A stretch of 64,000 nucleotides of DNA from Lachnospiraceae bacterium (lineage in GTDB: Bacteria > Bacillota > Clostridia > Lachnospirales > Lachnospiraceae). The position numbers and the translations under genes are program-made. The stretch is from positions 1 through 64,000 of the forward strand of contig CAJTGD010000010.1 in NCBI GenBank assembly GCA_910575475.1, written 5' to 3'. Within the stretch, counting starts at the first letter, position 1; each line of letters opens with the position of its first letter. Of this stretch, positions 18,321 through 28,260 are shown piece after piece. Below the pieces are notes generated by a model, which was given only the letters and a program-made list of their open reading frames with translations, was not told the DNA's origin and searched no databases.

Positions 18321-19568
18321 TCAATTTTCTATCTTCCGTACCCCTTTCGATCGTCCGATCAGAATGAATGCCGCAATGGATAAAATCCCCGTCAGCAGAT
18401 ACAATTCCGCGATTGGAAAAGCCGCCGACAGTCCCGCCAGTAAAAACGACCCCACCGGCAGAGACGAACAGGCCAGCGCATTGAAGATCCCGCTGGTCCT
18501 CCCTACAAATTCTTCCGGCACGCGGCTCACAAAGATCACCTGAACCGTAACCCCGATCATGGAATTTAAAAAGCCGAATACAAAGGCCACCGCAAAATAG
18601 CTGATATATTTCCCCATATCCGACGGGATCATCCCAATGAAAATATAGAAAAAATAGAGAATCCCGATCAGGATCCCGCCATGAATCAGAAGCCGTTTTT
18701 CCGAAATCCTCTGTGATACAACGGGCAAACACAAAGCCCCCAGGATCATGCCCACTGTGATCGCCGTACCGCCTACCGACATCGCAAACACGTCCAGCCT
18801 CAGATATTCGCCGATATAGGCTGCCTGGAGATTTTCGATCGGAAGGGTGCACAGATTCTGCACCACACAAATCACGCATACCATGACCGCCAGTTCGCTC
18901 CTTTTAAAATACACAAATCCTTCCTTTAATGTCCCGACGTACCCCTGTATCTGAAACCCGGCGTCCTTGCGTTTCTCCTCATTCACCTTTAAAAAGGAAA
19001 GCAGCAGTCCGGACGCGAGAAATGTCACCGCATCCACAAATAATGCGCCGCCGATCCCGAGTCCCCCTATGATAATCCCGGCACAGCCCATCCCGACCAG
19101 CTCCGAGGTTCTCCGCACTCCCTGGTCCATGGAAATGGCTGCCTTATAATTCTCCTTTTTCAATATCTGAGGCAGGATTGCAAGCCCGTTTGGAATCCGC
19201 AGCGCCTCGATGGAAGAATTTACAAAGGTAAGGATCAGCAGATGCCACGGTCTTAAAATTCCAAGCAACATGCATGCGCCCGTGAGAAATACCACGCCAC
19301 CCCGGGCAATATCGCAGACCACAATGACCCTCTTTTTCCGGAAATATTCCGTCAGCGCGCCTCCCAGCGGCTGGAACAAAACCGTTGGGACCATGTTCAC
19401 TCCTAAAATGACAGACAGCCACGCCGTAGAGCCTGTCAGCTGATAGACCATCCAGCTGTAGGCGATGGCGTCCACAGAATCCCCGAACCGGCTGATCAGA
19501 TTTGCAAGGATCATATACCGGAAATTTTTCTCGTTTTTTAGAATGTCGCTATATACGTTGAAATTCAT
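18321..19568 (-). CDS. MFS exporter (MFS_3-like)
   Basis: 415 residues with about 12 membrane segments. The loop 2-3 motif reads PLGGALTEYFRKKRVIVVCDIARG, typical of MFS_3 drug and siderophore exporters, and a long central loop follows helix 6. The start after GGTGAGGAAA is chosen over an earlier ATG. Substrate unknown. Adjacent genes (hipBA and an AAA-protein remnant) give no functional hint. Confidence 0.82.
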   Translation of the reverse strand: MNFNVYSDILKNEKNFRYMILANLISRFGDSVDAIAYSWMVYQLTGSTAWLSVILGVNMVPTVLFQPLGGALTEYFRKKRVIVVCDIARGGVVFLTGACMLLGILRPWHLLILTFVNSSIEALRIPNGLAILPQILKKENYKAAISMDQGVRRTSELVGMGCAGIIIGGLGIGGALFVDAVTFLASGLLLSFLKVNEEKRKDAGFQIQGYVGTLKEGFVYFKRSELAVMVCVICVVQNLCTLPIENLQAAYIGEYLRLDVFAMSVGGTAITVGMILGALCLPVVSQRISEKRLLIHGGILIGILYFFYIFIGMIPSDMGKYISYFAVAFVFGFLNSMIGVTVQVIFVSRVPEEFVGRTSGIFNALACSSLPVGSFLLAGLSAAFPIAELYLLTGILSIAAFILIGRSKGVRKIEN

Positions 19569-19624
19569 TTTCCTCACCTGTTTTCGTGTTTCTCCGCTAT
19601 GGAACTGCACCTAATTGCTTAGTA

Positions 19625-19780
19625 CTACCCCAGCGAATCATTGGTCAGCAGCAATTCATCAAACTTATCCATCAATTCTTTATTTGGGATCATGACTTTC
19701 CCGTCTTTATAAGTCAAGAGCCCATACACCACCATGGCCGAGTAGATCTGATCCTTTGTCTTCAATTTTTTCTATAAAGA
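19625..19780 (-). pseudogene. Remnant of an AAA-ATPase/PD-(D/E)XK-type protein
   Basis: Minus-strand reading gives about 50 residues (QIYSAMVVYGLLTYKDGKVMIPNKELMDKF) that match the linker before the nuclease domain in the AAA-ATPase_like/PDDEXK_9 family, bounded by stops. It is a relic next to a different, complete AAA gene at 19843. Confidence 0.6.
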
Positions 19781-19842
19781 GATATACTGTTTAAAAACAT
19801 TCCCATACGGCACACATCCTTCCTCTTTCCATCTTCTCCAGA

Positions 19843-21423
19843 TCAAACCACTGCCTCAAAAATAATCTTATCCTTGATCCGAAGCCGCTCCACACCAGTC
19901 TTCTTTTTCTTATTGAAATTGAAGCTGACCAGATATCCCTGCTTCGCATGGTAAAGATCCAGATAGTCCGTAAGCTGCTCCTCCCCTCTTTTGTTGTACT
20001 CCTGTCCCCGCCATATTTTTAATTCTACAATATGCTGCTCCCCGCAGTAATCAATAATCAGATCCGTACGCCGGTTTGTCCGTGTTTTTGCTTCAATGTA
20101 ATAATTTCCTGTCCCGTTGATAATTGGTTTGATATACAGAAGGAACAGGCAGCGTCCATTATCTTCCAGGAACTTTTCGTTCAGATCCCCAAAAATATCC
20201 TGATAATAGCAGACAAATTTTCGGATGACCTGTTCCATGTCCAGGCGCCCTTCTGCAATAAACTGATTCTTTTCTAAAGCTGCTGTCTGCGCCAACTCAC
20301 TGTCCCTTGACTTTTCCGCCAGAAATCCATTATAAAGCCTTGTCTCAAAGATACGGTTCGAAACATTCACAATATAATTTTCAATTGTCACAAATCCAAA
20401 CATAACTCCCATACGGATTCCCATATTCCCCGGAACATACTCAATCACCTTTCCCTGCAGGAGCAATTCCTGGAGCATCTGTTTCAGATCCGGATAGTCG
20501 ATCAATTTATTATCCAGAGAATCAAACAGTGTATTTTCTTCTGTCAGAAGCATACGGACAGCTGTCAAAAATCCTTCCTTTGTCCACGCTTTACTCCTGT
20601 CAAAATCGGTTTCTCTTCTATATACCTTCTCATCCATTAACTTACAGATGCGCGATACCAGAAACGGATACCCCGATGTATAATCATAAATCAATCCCGC
20701 AATTTTCTGTATATCCATTCCGGTGCGGTGATCCTCTTCATAATCCGACAGCATTCCCGCAATCCCGTTTTCCATTAAACGCAAATCAATATCAAAATCC
20801 GCCGCAATGTTCCACGGGCTATTCATCTTATGCTCTTCCACAAACTTATTTTTCAGATTTTTGATATCATACACCCCTGCAAGAATCACTGAATGAAATG
20901 CAGGTTTTCTGTCTTTTGTAATATAATACCCCCTCAATTGGGCCAAAAAATCAAGAAACACGCGATACTCCGAAGCACTGTCAACTTCATCGATCATTAA
21001 CACAATTTTTTTAGCAGAAAGCCCGCACCATCTGCTCAGACACCGAAACAAAACCGGAAGTCTGTCGTTTTGTACTGCTCCATCTGCCATCCATTCCAAT
21101 TGCTTCTGAATATCCTCCGGAATATTCTCCGAACTGACACATCCTAATATTTCCGCACTGAAGTTTTCTATAAAGTCTTTTTCTGTCCGAAAATTTGCCG
21201 CGCTGAATATCTGGAAGTCCAGGCTGATCACAATATATTCTTCTTTTAAAAACTGCTCCAATGCGTGAAGTATGGTCGTTTTGCCATATTGCCGGGCTCG
21301 GTTTATGGTAAAATACAGCCCTTGGTCTACCATGATTTTTATTTGTTTTAATGGTTCCTCCATATTCACCATGTAATGCAGCTCCGGTTTGCATGCGGCA
21401 CTGACATTAAAAATCCTACCCAT
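19843..21423 (-). CDS. AAA-like ATPase with C-terminal PD-(D/E)XK-type domain
   Basis: 526 residues from the ATG behind GAGAGG. The N-terminal ATPase has an unusual Walker A (RARQYGKTTILHALEQFL) and Walker B (KIVLMIDEVDSA). The C-terminal part (TNRRTDLIIDYCGEQHIVELKIWRG) carries a D...E-x-K pattern expected of PD-(D/E)XK nucleases. Such proteins are abundant in gut Bacteroidota and Clostridia; their function is unproven, with mobile-element or conflict roles suggested. Intact. A different subfamily member lies at 42244. Confidence 0.8.
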   Translation of the reverse strand: MGRIFNVSAACKPELHYMVNMEEPLKQIKIMVDQGLYFTINRARQYGKTTILHALEQFLKEEYIVISLDFQIFSAANFRTEKDFIENFSAEILGCVSSENIPEDIQKQLEWMADGAVQNDRLPVLFRCLSRWCGLSAKKIVLMIDEVDSASEYRVFLDFLAQLRGYYITKDRKPAFHSVILAGVYDIKNLKNKFVEEHKMNSPWNIAADFDIDLRLMENGIAGMLSDYEEDHRTGMDIQKIAGLIYDYTSGYPFLVSRICKLMDEKVYRRETDFDRSKAWTKEGFLTAVRMLLTEENTLFDSLDNKLIDYPDLKQMLQELLLQGKVIEYVPGNMGIRMGVMFGFVTIENYIVNVSNRIFETRLYNGFLAEKSRDSELAQTAALEKNQFIAEGRLDMEQVIRKFVCYYQDIFGDLNEKFLEDNGRCLFLLYIKPIINGTGNYYIEAKTRTNRRTDLIIDYCGEQHIVELKIWRGQEYNKRGEEQLTDYLDLYHAKQGYLVSFNFNKKKKTGVERLRIKDKIIFEAVV

Positions 21424-21579
21424 ATACATCCTCTCTTTCGAATGGAATCAATTTATACTCACACTGATGAAATCTGGCACTCGATATCACTCGTAATGAA
21501 AATTCTTTAATATAAAGTATACAGAAAATATAGAATAAAAACAATGCCAAATAAAAAAACTGCCATGCTCCCCACATGA

Positions 21580-21650
21580 CAGTTGTTCCATCACTGTATT
21601 GGCCGGATGCCGTGCAGCAAGTGCACGACACCGTGTGAACAGTAACTGAC
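21580..21650. repeat. Dispersed hairpin repeat, family 1 (copy a)
   Basis: Contains CGTGCA-gcaag-TGCACG within GGCCGGATGC...ACACCGTGTGAACAGTAAC. Similar copies are at 35002, 37580 (inverted), 37681 and 51013. It lies in the roughly 290-bp gap downstream of the enoate-reductase remnant, which holds no gene. Confidence 0.75.
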
Positions 21651-21717
21651 AGTTTCCTCCTGATCTGTTATAACCTATTCCTTATCTCAATACAGCACAG
21701 TCCCTTCTCATCCCCCG

Positions 21718-22174
21718 CTACACTCTCACCGCCGCATAATACCCGGTATTCATCGCGTCATAGATCTTCCCGACCTTCCCGCAGTCACCGATGATGTAGC
21801 ACTCGTCCACCAGCTCCGCCAGGGCGTCCACCTTCTCATAAGGTGCTTTCAGTCCCAGCGCGCACACCACTGTATCCGCCTCCAAAAGCAGATCCTCTCC
21901 GTCCTTTTCGCAGAGAACCCCTTCCGGCACTACGGCCTTCACCTTCGTATTCACGTAGCACGCTGTCGCCTTTTCCACCTCCGGCATGAGTCCGCCCCGG
22001 TAGAAGGAATTGACATCCTCCACGATGGCCGGCTTCATCTCCACGATGGTACATTCCTTCCCCTCATGGTGAAACCCGACAGCCGCTTCCGCTCCTACCA
22101 GGCCGCCGCCCATTCCTCAAAGGCGCAAACAAATGAGGATATAACTCTTTTCCTTTGTTACGGCACTGTTCCAT
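21718..22174 (-). pseudogene. Enoate-reductase/BaiCD-like FAD:NADH oxidoreductase, most of gene deleted
   Basis: The start (KGKELYPHLFAPLR after GGAAG and ATG at 22174) looks like the N-terminus of an Old Yellow Enzyme-type enoate reductase. About 20 codons later a frameshifting deletion leads into the far C-terminal NAD(P)H domain (GGGLVGAEAAVGFHHEGKE, ADTVVCALGLKAPY, YIIGDCGKVGKIYDAMNTGY). Around 500 residues of TIM barrel and FeS domain are gone. It lies downstream of the AraC-GH39 gene. Confidence 0.78.
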
Positions 22175-22265
22175 GATTTTCTTCCTTTCCGCAGTCCCCT
22201 AAAAACTGCTGCAAATCATAGCGATTCAGAGCGGCAGGCCGTCTGCTGCGCTGACTATCCGCTGC

Positions 22266-24662
22266 TTACATCCGATACTGGTACTGGATATCCAAAAGCC
22301 GGATCTCCTGCGCCATCAGCACGCTTTCCAGCTCCAGCACGCCGTCCGTGACCTCCACGGTCTTCATCTCCATGGTGGGGACTGCCCTCTTTTTCAGATA
22401 TTCGATCTCGTCCTTGGCAAGCCCTTTGGCAAATTCCAGCTTCCGCCAAAGCTCCTGCGCATTTCCGTTATCCTGGTTCAGGTAATAGAGCTTCACCAGG
22501 TAATTTCCGTTTTTCATATGTTTCAGAGAAAATTTCAGTTCCAGCGGCTCCATGTCCTCCAGGAACTGATCCAGTTCGTCGATCTGGATCTCGTCCTCCT
22601 CGGTAAATACATACCGTGAGGACAGCTTTTTATAATTGTGGCTGGCGATCACATACCGTCCTCTGCCGTTGGTCGTCACCACGCTGTGGTCATCCTTTGC
22701 CATGACATGCTGCTGCAGCCTGCTTAAAAAATGAAACGCATAGAACGAAGGCTTCTTGATGCCGTCCCTGGAGATCATGCCGGAGTCTCCGTTCAATATG
22801 GAACCGGAATCATAGTATTCCGAATAGATGTCCAGCCCGTGCCAATAGGCCATAAAGTCCACGCTGCCTGCCATTTCCATGCAGGTCTTCACAATATAGG
22901 CCCCCTGTTCGCAGCTGTCGTTGAGCACGTTGCGGTTGGATACCGTAAAATTCCATTCGTCGATATGGATCTCCTGAACCGAAAATCCGATCTCTTCCAT
23001 CGTTTCCCGCAGGATCGCCACCTGATTCTTCATATAATGTCCGTCGATCGACTTCCTGCCGTAGCGCATACCGGACTCCACCAGAGCGATATACTGGAAG
23101 GAACAGAAGGACACAAAATCCGGATGAAACTCCCTCTTCTTCCAGATCTGGAAAATATCCTTCACTATCGGCGTCTCATATCCGAGAATAAACCCGGCGC
23201 CGCCCACACGGACCTCCGGCAGGATGTCCTTAAAGGTCCGGTAAATGGCTTCAAAATAGTGGTAATAATCTCCATCCGCTTCGGTCATCTTCAGCTGCGG
23301 GTCATTCCAGAATTCAAAGTACCAGCTTTCCACCTCATCCGCTCCGTACCGGTTTACCAGGTGCATGCACAGCGCCTTGATGATCCCGCAGAACGTATCG
23401 TATGGGTAGATCCCTTCCTCCCGGTCCTCCTCCCGCAGGCACCGCTCCGGCGTATATAAGAACAGCTCCGGCTTGTATCCCAGCTCGATATAAGGCTTCA
23501 TTCGGATATCCACCAGAAAATCCAGCACCAGATCCAGCTTCCGGAAGTTATATCCCTCCCGCTCGTCAAAGCAGTTTTCCCGATCCAGTACATTCCAGAT
23601 CCTTGCATAGACCATCCCGGTTTCCCTCCGGATCTCCCGAAGCTGGTTCTGGACCTCGGACTGCAGGATGCTATAGGCTTCTCCCACATTGACCGCCTTA
23701 TTCCACAGCATATCCCGGCTCTCGTAAACATTTGCGTCAGCCTCGCAGCGATGGAATTTTTTCACCTCCGGCTCCTGCCGGTTTTCTCTCAATTTCAGAT
23801 ACTCCTGGATCCGCTGCCGGTTCTTCTCCTCCTGCTCCGGGGTCGGCTCCGGCTCTGACTGCACACTCTGGATCTTCTTCCGGTACTCACTGGGCGATTC
23901 CCCGTGGATATCCCGGAATGCCTTGGTAAATGCCGCCGATGTGGGAAAGCCGTTATCCAGCGCGATCCCGGTGATATTTTTATTGGTATAGAGCAGTTCG
24001 TCCACGGCATGGAACAGACGAACATTATTCAGATATTCCAAAAAAGTCAGCCCCAAGTGCTTCTTTACGTATTTGGAAAGATACGCGTTGGACAGATACA
24101 GCTTTTCCGCCAGATCGTTTAAGCTGATCTGCCCCTGATAATTGGCCTGGATATAGTTCTGGATCTGGCGTACCCGGATCCGGTCCTGGGAATTTTCCAG
24201 ATTGATGCGCACATCATCCGCCTTCACCATGAAATGACTGGTCAGAAGATGCAGGGTCTCATAGTAAAGAGACTGCAGATGCAGCGACCCCCTGTCATCT
24301 TTTTCAAAATACCGCTCCAGGATCTTATCCAGCAGACCGCGCACCTCCTGATAGGCATCATTTTTATCCGCCGCCGTATTGCACCAGAACATGAGCTGCA
24401 TGGTCCCCATATATTCCGCCAGCAGATGGAAATCAATCTCAAACCGCGCGCCGAACATTTCCCTGGTCACGGTAATGGCATGGCTTTTGTTTGCATTGAC
24501 CACAATGAAATCCCCGTTTTTCAAAACGTAGGACGCGTCATCGATCTGGATCTCCATTTCGCCTTTCAGCACATAGAGTATCTCCAGATTCTGATGATAA
24601 TGTGTTGCTTTCTCCGGGCTTGTAAGAAAATAAAACTGCATCAGCTTTCTATCGTTTTCCAT
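22266..24662 (-). CDS. AraC-type regulator fused to a GH39-like domain
   Basis: 798 residues: cupin sensor (1-90, HYHQNLEILYVLKGEMEIQ), AraC HTH (about 165-265), charged linker, then a GH39 beta-xylosidase-like barrel (about 310-690) and a beta-domain. In GH39 the acid/base Glu sits in WNEP; here the motif is WNDP (Asp454). The nucleophile position is kept (IHIDEWN, Glu569). The barrel may bind rather than cleave a glycan and act as a sensor, or be a slow enzyme. RBS AAGAGG precedes the ATG. The only downstream neighbour is the broken enoate reductase. Confidence 0.85.
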   Translation of the reverse strand: MENDRKLMQFYFLTSPEKATHYHQNLEILYVLKGEMEIQIDDASYVLKNGDFIVVNANKSHAITVTREMFGARFEIDFHLLAEYMGTMQLMFWCNTAADKNDAYQEVRGLLDKILERYFEKDDRGSLHLQSLYYETLHLLTSHFMVKADDVRINLENSQDRIRVRQIQNYIQANYQGQISLNDLAEKLYLSNAYLSKYVKKHLGLTFLEYLNNVRLFHAVDELLYTNKNITGIALDNGFPTSAAFTKAFRDIHGESPSEYRKKIQSVQSEPEPTPEQEEKNRQRIQEYLKLRENRQEPEVKKFHRCEADANVYESRDMLWNKAVNVGEAYSILQSEVQNQLREIRRETGMVYARIWNVLDRENCFDEREGYNFRKLDLVLDFLVDIRMKPYIELGYKPELFLYTPERCLREEDREEGIYPYDTFCGIIKALCMHLVNRYGADEVESWYFEFWNDPQLKMTEADGDYYHYFEAIYRTFKDILPEVRVGGAGFILGYETPIVKDIFQIWKKREFHPDFVSFCSFQYIALVESGMRYGRKSIDGHYMKNQVAILRETMEEIGFSVQEIHIDEWNFTVSNRNVLNDSCEQGAYIVKTCMEMAGSVDFMAYWHGLDIYSEYYDSGSILNGDSGMISRDGIKKPSFYAFHFLSRLQQHVMAKDDHSVVTTNGRGRYVIASHNYKKLSSRYVFTEEDEIQIDELDQFLEDMEPLELKFSLKHMKNGNYLVKLYYLNQDNGNAQELWRKLEFAKGLAKDEIEYLKKRAVPTMEMKTVEVTDGVLELESVLMAQEIRLLDIQYQYRM

Positions 24663-24824
24663 GCCTTTACCTCTTATCCTATATCCAGTTTACTGTAAGA
24701 TTCTTTTGTACAAAATTCCAACCTGCGCATCCATTCGCAAAATCCGTGCTATCGCAGTGTTCCCCTCCTCATGGCATCGGCGCCGTCCATTTTTCAGCCG
24801 TTTTTAGAGCCATTGAGCCGGGCC

Positions 24825-25988
24825 CTAATTCCGTCCTGAGCGAAGGGTTCCCAGCACCACCGCCGCAGCCGTAACCGTCATTCCGATCACCGCCAGCAGG
24901 TACACATGTGAGGTCGCCGTTTCCCCGAAGATCAGCTTCGAAGCCGTGTTCAGCACTGTCGGGGAAATGAACTGTCCGAAGCAGTTGCCGCAGGTCAGGC
25001 AGGCCGCCGCCATGGCCGTGGCCGCGGGCTTCACCGCGTTGGACACCTCCACCATGGCCGTCGGTATGAACATTCCCTGGGAAAATCCGCAGAAGATTGC
25101 TCCTGCAATGAGCATACCATAATTGGACGGAAAAAGCATCACCAACAGTCCGCCCACGGAAAAGCACAGCATTGCGATGGGAAGCGTATATTTTTTCGTG
25201 ACCTTCGTCACATTGCCCAGGATCAGTCCCATGACGATCTGAGCGCCGGAAAACACTCCGGTCAGATTTCCCGATACCACCGTGCTGCCCGCAAGGCTTC
25301 CGTCCAGATGCATGGCGATGTTGGTGGAAAATGTGATGAGAAACAGCATTTCCAGCGCTCCCAGAAGGGTCACGGTCCAGACCCTCGGCGTCATCATCAG
25401 CTTCTCCCCCTGCTCGGTCTTCACCGTCCCGGTATCCGGCAGGCAGAGCGCGATCAGGATCATGGCGATAAATCCGATGCTGTTGATAAAATAGGATTTT
25501 TCAAATCCGTATCCGCCCAGGAAGCCTCCCACCGTGGTCACCACCACCATCCCGGCGCCCACGCTTGCCGCCTGGATCCCCATGACGGTGACCCGTTCGT
25601 CCCCTTCAAAAAATTCCGCCACCACCGCCGTATTCAACGCGATCGCCAGCCCCAGCGAAATGCCGTACAGGGCGCGGGACGCGAACAGCAACCAAAAGCT
25701 GTCCGCCAGAAAGGGAAGAAATCCCGTCACTCCTGCCACCAGCCCGGCGAATACCAGCAGCTTTTTCTTGCTGATCTTCATCACCAGAGCGCCGGAGATC
25801 AGCGCAACCACGATGGAAAGCAGGGTCGGCGCCGTCACCAGCATCTGCACCATGCTGACCCCGGCCTCCGGGAAATGTTCCTGGATGGGGCCCAGCACCG
25901 GGGATACGCAGAACTGCAGCCCCTGGATAAAGGAGATGCAGACAATGGTGATGATGATCTTTGTCTTTTCTGATTTACTTAATTTCAT
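24825..25988 (-). CDS. MFS permease, last gene of the acyl-carrier operon
   Basis: 387 residues, about 12 hydrophobic segments, with the MFS loop ALISGALVMKISKKKLLVFAGL and RALYGISLGLAIALNTAVVAEFF. It follows the butyrate kinase gene by 24 bp, so it likely imports the acylated substrate or exports the free acid. RBS AGGGTGAAAAC. The gene is complete; the substrate is not predictable. Confidence 0.8.
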   Translation of the reverse strand: MKLSKSEKTKIIITIVCISFIQGLQFCVSPVLGPIQEHFPEAGVSMVQMLVTAPTLLSIVVALISGALVMKISKKKLLVFAGLVAGVTGFLPFLADSFWLLFASRALYGISLGLAIALNTAVVAEFFEGDERVTVMGIQAASVGAGMVVVTTVGGFLGGYGFEKSYFINSIGFIAMILIALCLPDTGTVKTEQGEKLMMTPRVWTVTLLGALEMLFLITFSTNIAMHLDGSLAGSTVVSGNLTGVFSGAQIVMGLILGNVTKVTKKYTLPIAMLCFSVGGLLVMLFPSNYGMLIAGAIFCGFSQGMFIPTAMVEVSNAVKPAATAMAAACLTCGNCFGQFISPTVLNTASKLIFGETATSHVYLLAVIGMTVTAAAVVLGTLRSGRN

Positions 25989-26012
25989 AATGTTTTCACC
26001 CTGTTTTCTTCC

Positions 26013-27113
26013 TCAAAACGAAAATCCCTGGAAATTGCAGACGCCGGTGTATTTCTTCACATCTTCCTTTCCGTCCAGCACACGTCCGGCTCCTGCCGCC
26101 ATGGCCTCCATCTCAAATTCTCCCGGATAGGCGCAGACCGGCGCGATCCACCCGCAGGCTTCCTTCACCTGGCTGACCAGGTCCTCGCTGTAGACCATTC
26201 CGCCTCCCAGCAGGATGGCGTCCACCTTGCCGTGCAGTGCTGCCGCCATGGAGCCGATGCATTTCTCAATCTGATAGATCATCGTATTCCAGAGCATTTC
26301 GGCATACTGGTCGCCGTTTTCGGCACGCTTCGTCAGCTCCAGCGCGTCCGAGATCCCGGTATGGCTTACGAATCCGCCGCTTCGGGTGCAGAGCTTTTTC
26401 ACCTCTTTCAGATCCTTACCCTCACAGTATTTTAGAAGATCCGCCGCGCAGACGCTGCCGCAGCGTGTGGGAGCCATGGGACCTTCCCCGCCAACGATAT
26501 CGAATCCGTCTATCATCCTTCCGCCCCGGTGGGCAGAGATGGAGATACCGCCTCCGATGTGGCAGACTACAAAATTGCAGTCCTCATAACGTTTTCCCAG
26601 GCTTTCCGCATGACGGATCGCCGTTTCCTTTAAGTTCAGGGCGTGGAGGTGGACCATCCGGTATACCCCTTTGATCCCGGTCATGCGCGCCAGATCCTGG
26701 AGCTCATCCACATCCGGCGGATTGACCGTGTATGCCTTCGCGCCGTACATTTCCGCAAATTCCTTTGCAATGCTGGGACCTAAGCAGGCCGGATGCACCA
26801 CCCCGTTTGCCGCATGGATGGAATGATCCAGAACCAGCTCGTCAATGTCATAGGTGCCGCCGTCCATGGCCAGGAGCCCGCCGCCTCTACCCACGCAGGC
26901 GTCCAGTCCCGCCAGGTCAACCTGGTTTTCTTTCAGAAGCTGCCCGATCATTTCCTTCCGGTAGGCAAGCTGGTCCCCCAGCGTCTCAAACTTCGCCAGA
27001 GCCTCCGCGTCATGGCTGACATTTGCGGAAAATACTTTTTTCTCCCCTTCAAACAGCGCGATCTTCGTTGAGGTGGAACCGGGATTTACCGTAAATATTT
27101 TATAATTGCCCAT
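26013..27113 (-). CDS. buk: Butyrate (acyl) kinase
   Basis: 366 residues of the acetokinase superfamily with butyrate-kinase features: FTVNPGSTSTKIALFEGE at the start, VVHPACLGPSIAKEF, FVVCHIGGGISISAHRGGRMIDGFDIVGGEGPMAPTR and AILLGGGMVYSED. It converts acyl phosphate + ADP to a short-chain acid + ATP. It is 18 bp downstream of the phosphotransacylase gene. RBS GAAGGATATC. Substrate could be butyrate, isobutyrate or another short acyl group. Confidence 0.92.
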   Translation of the reverse strand: MGNYKIFTVNPGSTSTKIALFEGEKKVFSANVSHDAEALAKFETLGDQLAYRKEMIGQLLKENQVDLAGLDACVGRGGGLLAMDGGTYDIDELVLDHSIHAANGVVHPACLGPSIAKEFAEMYGAKAYTVNPPDVDELQDLARMTGIKGVYRMVHLHALNLKETAIRHAESLGKRYEDCNFVVCHIGGGISISAHRGGRMIDGFDIVGGEGPMAPTRCGSVCAADLLKYCEGKDLKEVKKLCTRSGGFVSHTGISDALELTKRAENGDQYAEMLWNTMIYQIEKCIGSMAAALHGKVDAILLGGGMVYSEDLVSQVKEACGWIAPVCAYPGEFEMEAMAAGAGRVLDGKEDVKKYTGVCNFQGFSF

Positions 27114-27131
27114 GTTGATATCCTTCTCTTT

Positions 27132-28172
27132 CTATCCTATACGCACGGCCGCTGAAATCAGTTCGCCGCCGCGCGGATCACTAGTACAACGTTGTACTAG
27201 CATAGCCACGTTTCCAAGCATCTCGTCCACCGGCGCGCTTCTGGAAAAGTCGCAGACCGGCTGCGCAAAGCCCTGGAGCACCGGCCCGTAGGCATTGGCA
27301 TGGCCGAAGATCTGGATCAGCTTGACTCCGATATTTCCCGCATGCAGGTTGGGGAAGATGAGGACATTAGCCTTTCCCGCCACTTCGCTCTCCCATGTTA
27401 CCTTTTTTGCAGCTACTGCCGGAATGATAGCAGAATCTAGCTGAAATTCCCCGTCCACCTTCACATCCGGACGGAACTGGCGCACCAGCTTCACAGCCTC
27501 CCGGACAACCTCCAGGCTTTCATGCTCCGCGCTTCCGCAGGTGGAAAAGGACAGCATGGCCACCCTGGGCTCCCATCCCAGCATATTTTTTACGGTATCT
27601 GCGGAGGAAATGGCGATCCCTGCCAGATCCTTTGCGTCAGGCTGGGCGGTAATGGCGCAGTCCGCCAGTCCCAGCATCTGCCCCTGGGGCCCGTCAAAGC
27701 CCGGAATATCCGCAATCCCCAGGCTGGATACACTCTCCACGCCCTCCTGGAGCCCTACGATCCCCATGGTCTCAAAGATCACGTCTCCGGTGGAGTATTC
27801 CTTTCCGGCCGCCACGCAGTCCACCTTATGGAGCTTCAAAAGGAACAGGGCGCAGCGCACCGGATCCTTGGATTTTCTGGCAACTGCCTTGGCGGAGAAG
27901 TCCTCATGTCCTGCCGTATATTCCTCCGCCAGCTTCAGGCGGTTTTCTTCTTCCGTATAGTCAAAATAATCGAAGCCTTTTGTAGAGATCTGATGCTCTG
28001 AGGCTAATCCTTCGATCTCCTCCTGCTTTCCCATCAGGACCGGGAAACCGATTCCGGTTGCGATCACCTGCTCCGCTGTCCGCAGGATATCCACGTTCCC
28101 GGCCTCCGGAAATGCGACCCTCTTTGGGTTCTCCTTCGCTTTTTCCGTCATTTTTTTGATAAATTCATTCAT
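27132..28172 (-). CDS. Phosphate acyltransferase (Pta/Ptb type)
   Basis: 346 residues of the phosphotransacetylase/phosphotransbutyrylase family (RVAFPEAGNVDILRTAEQ, AKDLAGIAISSADTVKNMLGWEPRVAMLSFSTCGSAEH, NVLIFPNLHAGNIGVKLIQIFG). It converts acyl thioester + Pi to acyl phosphate, feeding the adjacent kinase. Length and most motifs look more Pta-like than classic Ptb. The last 20 residues are unusual: a 20-bp perfect palindrome (27181-27200) encodes part of this tail. RBS CAGGGAGAG. Confidence 0.88.
   Translation of the reverse strand: MNEFIKKMTEKAKENPKRVAFPEAGNVDILRTAEQVIATGIGFPVLMGKQEEIEGLASEHQISTKGFDYFDYTEEENRLKLAEEYTAGHEDFSAKAVARKSKDPVRCALFLLKLHKVDCVAAGKEYSTGDVIFETMGIVGLQEGVESVSSLGIADIPGFDGPQGQMLGLADCAITAQPDAKDLAGIAISSADTVKNMLGWEPRVAMLSFSTCGSAEHESLEVVREAVKLVRQFRPDVKVDGEFQLDSAIIPAVAAKKVTWESEVAGKANVLIFPNLHAGNIGVKLIQIFGHANAYGPVLQGFAQPVCDFSRSAPVDEMLGNVAMLVQRCTSDPRGGELISAAVRIG
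27181..27200. repeat. 20-bp perfect palindrome inside the phosphotransacylase gene
   Basis: CTAGTACAACGTTGTACTAG is fully self-complementary and lies in the codons for the atypical C-terminal tail. It may be a protein-binding site or an insertion/excision footprint. Confidence 0.6.
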
Positions 28173-28260
28173 GATATTCTCTCCCTGAGAGCGGCCGGGA
28201 AATGCCTTGCCTCCGCAGCAAATCGTATACCTGTTTCATTCCCCGCCCGCCCCGATTCTA

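Noticed and set aside
19843..21423. AAA/PD-(D/E)XK proteins here and at 42244 as a defence island
   Set aside because: They are common scattered genes without neighbouring restriction, Abi or CRISPR genes, so no system can be supported.
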